Positions 12,733 to 15,552 of a stretch of DNA of 15,552 nt are shown here, one piece after another. Numbering within the stretch: the stretch's first letter is position 1; each line of letters opens with the position of its first letter. The notes under the pieces were generated by a model. The model made no database searches. It saw nothing but the letters and a program-made list of their open reading frames with translations, and was not told the origin of the DNA. The DNA comes from Sphingomonas sp. (GTDB lineage Bacteria; Pseudomonadota; Alphaproteobacteria; Sphingomonadales; Sphingomonadaceae): NCBI GenBank assembly GCA_019247755.1, contig JAFBAM010000106.1, positions 1-15,552 of the forward strand. The letters are read 5' to 3'. A program made the position numbers and the translations under genes.

Positions 12733-13476
12733 ATGCGACGTATCACTTTCCTGCTCGCGCCGCTGATCGCCATTGCGCCGCTAGGTGCCGACGCCGCGCC
12801 GCAGAAGATTTTCACCGATGCCGTCGCCAACCCGGCGCGGCCGAACGACTTCCGCCAGTTCGACGCGCTTCGCCTGCCGGCCGAAACGCTTGCATTCTCC
12901 GGCGTGAAGCCGGGAATGACGGTCGGCGAATTCTATCCGGGCGGCGGCTATTTCACCGGGATGATCAGCTATGTCGTCGGGCCGAAGGGCCACGTCTACG
13001 GCATCGAGAACGACAAGTGGAAAGGCGCGGTTGACGCCGACAAGGAGCTGGTCGCGAGCGGAAAGTGGAAGAACGTCTCGATAGACGTGCAGCCGTTCGG
13101 GACGGTGAATTTCCCGAAGCCACTCGACCTCGCCTGGGTCACGCAGAATTATCATGACTTGAAGATCGCGAAGTACGGTGTGGTCGACACGCTGGCATTC
13201 AACCGGGCGGTCTACGCCGCGCTCAGGCCGGGCGGGATCTTCTTCATCCTCGACCATGAAGGGGCGCCGGGATTGAGCGATGCGGAGATCGAGAAGCTGC
13301 ATCGGATCAACCGCGAGCAGGTAATCAAGGAAGTGACCTCAGCGGGGTTCAAGCTGGCGGACGAGGGCAATTTCCTGCGGCGGCCGGCGGACGATCACAC
13401 GCTGCCGATCTTCGACAAGAAGATCCAGGGCCACACCGACCAATATGCGCTGAAGTTCGTGAAGCCGAAGGGCTAG
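12733..13476 (+). CDS. Secreted methyltransferase-fold protein (COG4798-like), copy 2
   Basis: This 247-residue protein starts at the ATG at 12733, with GAAGGGGAAG just upstream; the open frame to 12529 crosses the divergent gene. Residues 1-21 are a signal peptide (RRITFLLAPLIAIAPLGADA). The mature protein matches the predicted methyltransferases of COG4798: GMTVGEFYPGGGYFTG (61-76, motif I, glycine-rich), VVGPKGHVYG (81-90), TQNYHD (137-142), LRPGG (164-168), LDHEG (173-177), LHRI (189-192) and LRRPADDH (215-222). It shares this motif order with the gene at 375, and motif I is better preserved here. Export of a SAM-type enzyme is puzzling because SAM is cytoplasmic, so the ligand may differ. 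Its stop overlaps that of the converging PilZ gene in the bases CTAG (13473-13476). Confidence 0.85.
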   Translation: MRRITFLLAPLIAIAPLGADAAPQKIFTDAVANPARPNDFRQFDALRLPAETLAFSGVKPGMTVGEFYPGGGYFTGMISYVVGPKGHVYGIENDKWKGAVDADKELVASGKWKNVSIDVQPFGTVNFPKPLDLAWVTQNYHDLKIAKYGVVDTLAFNRAVYAALRPGGIFFILDHEGAPGLSDAEIEKLHRINREQVIKEVTSAGFKLADEGNFLRRPADDHTLPIFDKKIQGHTDQYALKFVKPKG

Positions 13477-13994
13477 TTGGCGGTTTTCGCCGGCCGATCG
13501 AGCATCACCGGCGAGATGAAGGCGAGGCCGATCATCCCGTCCTCGGCCCATTTGACGACGGCCGGCACCAGGATCCCGCCTTCGAAGCGGACGTGAACCT
13601 TGGCGCCGGGCGCGAGCTTGGCGACATTGTCGCCCATCGCGCCGCCCTCGGAGATGTTCTGCAACGCGAAGTTGGCCGGCGAGCCGTCGACCAGCAGCTG
13701 CAGATTGCGGCCCTTGGCGGACATGCGCGGGTGCAACCGCTGCTCGGCGGCCGAAATGACGTTGTTGCGGCGAGGCGTCGTCACCGGGGCGTCATCGTGC
13801 CGGGCCTCGGCAAGCGGGACCGCGGTGCCGCAAAAGCCGCATTCGGCGCTCACGCGCCCGATATACCAGTGCGACCGGCCGCAGCCGGGGCAGTGGTTTG
13901 ATTCGTTGACTCGATAGACGATGTGATGCCCGCGTTTCGCGAGGCTCGCGGCGAAAGAGGCCGATGCCCGCTCGAACACCTGGACGTCTGACAT
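13473..13994 (-). CDS. Zinc-ribbon plus PilZ (c-di-GMP-binding) protein
   Basis: This 173-residue cytoplasmic protein begins at the ATG at 13994, with GGAG 7 bases upstream. The N-terminal part has a helical stretch (SASFAASLAKRG), then NHCPGCGRSHWYIG and ECGFCG, two CxxC pairs (C35/C38, C52/C55) that form a zinc ribbon. A linker with TTPRRNN leads to a PilZ-like domain (about 85-165). It has R86-LHP-R90 (RxxxR) and N113-I-S-E-G-G-A (NxSxxG), which together bind cyclic di-GMP in PilZ proteins, plus VVKWAEDGMIGLAF (146-159) matching the end of the domain. It probably acts as a c-di-GMP receptor that contacts a partner through the ribbon. It is divergent from the LD-carboxypeptidase gene across a short hairpin-containing gap and converges on the methyltransferase-like gene. 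Confidence 0.82.
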   Translation of the reverse strand: MSDVQVFERASASFAASLAKRGHHIVYRVNESNHCPGCGRSHWYIGRVSAECGFCGTAVPLAEARHDDAPVTTPRRNNVISAAEQRLHPRMSAKGRNLQLLVDGSPANFALQNISEGGAMGDNVAKLAPGAKVHVRFEGGILVPAVVKWAEDGMIGLAFISPVMLDRPAKTAN

Positions 13995-14009
13995 TCAACG
14001 ACTCCGATT

Positions 14010-14032
14010 CCCAAAGCCATCAAGGCTTGGGG
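14010..14032. repeat. Inverted repeat between divergent PilZ and LD-carboxypeptidase genes
   Basis: CCCAAAGCC (14010-14018) pairs with GGCTTGGGG (14024-14032) around ATCAA, with one mismatch in nine positions. It lies 16 bases from the PilZ start and about 57 bases from the carboxypeptidase start. It could be an operator or a leader hairpin. Confidence 0.3.
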
Positions 14033-14088
14033 AAGAGCCTATGCCCCAGTGCTTGCGAAGTGATTACCGAGGCGGTTTAAGACACGGA

Positions 14089-14901
14089 ATGCGCATTGCC
14101 GTCGTTGCCCCAAGCTGCCCACTCAAGCGCGAAGCCGCCGATGCGGTCCAGGCGATCGTTGCCAAGCGGGGCGACTGCGAGCTGGCGATCGACCCGCAAT
14201 GCTTCCTGACGGAGGGCCATTTCGCTGGGCCGGACGAAGCGCGGCTGCTGGCGCTGCTAGATGCGATGGGCGATCCGACCATCGACGCAGTGTGGTTCGC
14301 GCGGGGAGGCTATGGCTCGAACCGGATCGCGGAGGCGGCGCTTGCGGAACTGCCGGACGCGGCCAGGAAGAAGCTTTACCTCGGCTATAGCGACGCCGGT
14401 TTCCTTCATGCGGGACTCTACAAGGCCGGGATCGAGGTCGCGTGGGGGCCGATGGTCCAGGACGTCCTGCGCGAGGGCGGCGAGGCAGCGGTCACGCGCG
14501 CGCTCGACTGGATCGTCCGCCGCGACGCCTCAGCGCTGGAGCCCGCGCTCGACGGGCCGGCAATGGCGTTCAACCTGACCGTGCTGTCCAACTTGCTCGG
14601 GACGTCGCTCGAGCCCGATTTTACGGATGTCGACCTGTTGATCGAAGACGTCGGTGAGCATCTTTATCGGATCGACCGGTCGATGTTCCATGTGACGGGC
14701 AGCGAAGGCATCCGCCGGGTGCGGAGACTTCGTCTTGGCCGCGTCACTGATGTCATTGAGAACGACCCCGATTTCGGTGGCGAAGAGAACGCGATTGTCG
14801 AGCAATGGTGCGCCCGGTCGGGAATTCGGTACGGGGGTCGTGCGGACATCGGCCACGACGCTCAAAACCGCGTGGTTCCGTTTCCTACGAGAAACGACTG
14901 A
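14089..14901 (+). CDS. LD-carboxypeptidase (peptidase family S66)
   Basis: This 270-residue protein is an S66 serine peptidase (LdcA/MccF group). The N-terminus MRIAVVAPSCPL (1-12) fits the family start, so I chose the ATG at 14089, although its ribosome site is weak. An in-frame ATG at 14041 has a better site (GGGGAAGAG) but adds 16 unconserved residues. Family motifs are WFARGGYGSNRI (69-80), LGYSDAGFLH (99-108) with the nucleophile S101, LLIEDVGEHLYRIDR (183-197) with the catalytic Glu (E186), and a C-terminal GHDAQN (255-260) with H256, giving a full Ser-Glu-His triad. LdcA removes the terminal D-Ala from murein tetrapeptide in the cytoplasm, making the tripeptide that Mpl uses. No signal peptide is present. 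MccF-type immunity hydrolases are the alternative. Confidence 0.88.
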   Translation: MRIAVVAPSCPLKREAADAVQAIVAKRGDCELAIDPQCFLTEGHFAGPDEARLLALLDAMGDPTIDAVWFARGGYGSNRIAEAALAELPDAARKKLYLGYSDAGFLHAGLYKAGIEVAWGPMVQDVLREGGEAAVTRALDWIVRRDASALEPALDGPAMAFNLTVLSNLLGTSLEPDFTDVDLLIEDVGEHLYRIDRSMFHVTGSEGIRRVRRLRLGRVTDVIENDPDFGGEENAIVEQWCARSGIRYGGRADIGHDAQNRVVPFPTRND

Positions 14902-14977
14902 ATTTCCCTCTGGTAGAGCATTGCAATGCTGCCCGCTTTGCGCTCTATCCACAGATAGGAACAACAGGAGGGCCATG

Positions 14978-15244
14978 ATGGCACAAGGCAGTCGGAAAGC
15001 AGGGGGCGGACTGGCCCGCCCGGTTCAACCGTCGGCGGACCTCGCCGCGATTTGCGGCAGCTCGCCGCTTCCGCGCAGCCAGGTCGTTTCGAAGGTGTGG
15101 GACCACATTCGCAAGAACAACCTGCAAAATCCTCAAAACAAGAGGGAAATTCTGGCCGACGACAAGCTGAAAAAGGTCTTTGGGGGTAAGGACCGGGTCA
15201 GCATGTTCGAGATGAACAAGCATCTGTCGAACCACCTGAAGTAA
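14978..15244 (+). CDS. SWIB/MDM2-domain protein
   Basis: This 88-residue basic protein contains a SWIB/MDM2 domain over about 26-86. Its features are CGSSPLPRSQVVSKVWDHIR (26-45), NNLQNPQNKREILADDKLKK (47-66), VFGGKDRVSMFEMNKHLSNH (68-87). The phrases 'LPRSQVVSKVWDHI', 'NLQNPQNKREI' and 'F..MNKHLS.HL' match SWIB domains, known from eukaryotic chromatin remodellers. In bacteria the domain occurs in Chlamydia (also fused to topoisomerase I) and as short free proteins in Alphaproteobacteria. A nucleic-acid or chromosome-associated role is possible but unproven. The start is ATG 14975 or 14978; AGGAGGG (14966-14972) is better spaced from 14978. An intrinsic terminator follows 24 bases after the stop, and a 73-base gap separates it from the carboxypeptidase gene. 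Confidence 0.92.
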   Translation: MAQGSRKAGGGLARPVQPSADLAAICGSSPLPRSQVVSKVWDHIRKNNLQNPQNKREILADDKLKKVFGGKDRVSMFEMNKHLSNHLK

Positions 15245-15268
15245 GTTCAGGAAGGTTCCGGAAGGAAA

Positions 15269-15296
15269 GGGGATCCGCTCGGCGGGTCCCCTTTTT
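15269..15296 (+). terminator. Rho-independent terminator after the SWIB gene
   Basis: GGGGATCCGC (15269-15278) pairs with GCGGGTCCCC (15282-15291; one T-G wobble) around a TCG loop, followed by five T (15292-15296). A-rich bases before the left arm let it act on the opposite strand too, where a gene ends at 15328. Confidence 0.85.
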
Positions 15297-15327
15297 CATA
15301 TGAAGTGTCGGCGACTCGGCGTTTCTC

Positions 15328-15552
15328 TTAGCCGCGCCAAAGGCCGTCGAGGCGTTCTTCGGTCACCGGATAGCCGAGATGGTTCGGGATCGTAATGAAT
15401 CGCTCGCCCTCCCGCTCCTCGACCCAGGGGGTGACCGGCTCGATCGGATGGGCCAGCGCGTCGGCACGGATTTCTTCAAAAGTGGAATGCTGCGCGAGCC
15501 GTTCGAGGTTGCGGCGCGTGGGGAAGATCAGGCGTGCTTCGCCGCGCTGGTC
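15328..15552 (-). CDS. C-terminal end of a possible Nudix hydrolase (runs off the window edge)
   Basis: The last 74 codons of a minus-strand gene lie here, ending in TAA at 15330-15328. The visible protein includes RLIFPTRRNLERLAQHSTF (7-25), PVTPWVEEREGERFITIP (about 39-56), LGYPVTEERLD and a final LWRG. In sphingomonads, 'FPTRRNLERL', 'PWVE' and 'IP..LGYPVT' resemble the C-terminal part of some Nudix-type hydrolases. The Nudix box itself would lie outside the window, so this is a similarity from memory only. The gene converges on the SWIB gene across the shared terminator region. Confidence 0.5.
   Translation of the reverse strand, partial: DQRGEARLIFPTRRNLERLAQHSTFEEIRADALAHPIEPVTPWVEEREGERFITIPNHLGYPVTEERLDGLWRG

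Noticed and set aside
12781..13302. Minus-strand frame opposite the second methyltransferase-like gene
   Set aside because: The Arg/Val-rich product has no motif and lies antisense to a convincing gene.
14041..14088. Upstream ATG for the LD-carboxypeptidase
   Set aside because: It has a better ribosome site, but the added 16 residues are unlike the S66 family N-terminus. I kept it only as an alternative.
14530..14976. Minus-strand frame opposite the LD-carboxypeptidase end
   Set aside because: No ribosome site or domain pattern, and it lies antisense to a gene with an intact catalytic triad.

Overview
The window is high-GC, densely packed chromosomal DNA. It most likely comes from a sphingomonad (Alphaproteobacteria, Sphingomonadales). 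This rests on family content: an UrcA-like secreted protein, a DUF6356-like small protein, a zinc-ribbon/PilZ protein, a small acidic protein with an 'SDESMDASDPP' segment, and two promoter boxes matching the alphaproteobacterial general-stress sigma factor EcfG. I see no rRNA, tRNA, CRISPR array, transposase or phage gene. The assignment comes from reading the sequence, not from a database search.

Layout. 1-239 (-) is the start of a small membrane protein cut by the window edge. It is divergent from 375-1139 (+), a secreted methyltransferase-fold protein whose stop overlaps the start of a dicarboxylate-type symporter (1136-2419, +). An UrcA-like secreted protein (2639-2986, +) follows and ends at a strong intrinsic terminator. 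On the minus strand, 3047-5012 holds a LytS/LytTR-type two-component pair with overlapping genes. A small acidic protein (5157-5375, +) with a clear EcfG-type promoter and an unrecognised 182-residue protein (5583-6131, +) follow.

A tightly coupled minus-strand operon spans 8400 to 6135: a Mur ligase (Mpl-like), a 2H-phosphoesterase-like protein and a HAD phosphatase. Both junctions are ATGA overlaps. Then come a 415-bp leader/intergenic region with competing hairpins, a 41-residue membrane peptide (8816-8941, +), an acyltransferase-3 membrane protein (8942-9886, -), a DUF6356-like protein (10081-10329, -) and a second EcfG-promoted small membrane protein (10582-10818, +). After a REP-like hairpin, 10871-12577 (-) is an exported amidohydrolase of the N-acyl-D-amino-acid deacylase type. 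It is divergent from a second secreted methyltransferase-fold protein (12733-13476, +). A zinc-ribbon/PilZ protein (13473-13994, -), an LD-carboxypeptidase (14089-14901, +), an SWIB-domain protein with its own terminator (14978-15244, +) and the C-terminal end of a possible Nudix protein (15328-15552, -) finish the window.

How the genes fit together. The LD-carboxypeptidase would make murein tripeptide from tetrapeptide, and the Mpl-type ligase would reattach it to UDP-MurNAc. The window therefore carries two steps of peptidoglycan recycling, although the genes are not adjacent. The most unusual unit is the Mpl-2H-HAD operon, where a cell-wall ligase is translationally coupled to two proteins that look like sequential phosphate-ester processing enzymes. 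The regulatory DNA is also rich: two EcfG-type promoters before small proteins, a repeated CTAGT-N5-ACTAG palindrome in two promoter regions, and palindromes between divergent pairs. Three convergent gene pairs meet with 3, 0 and -4 bp between them.
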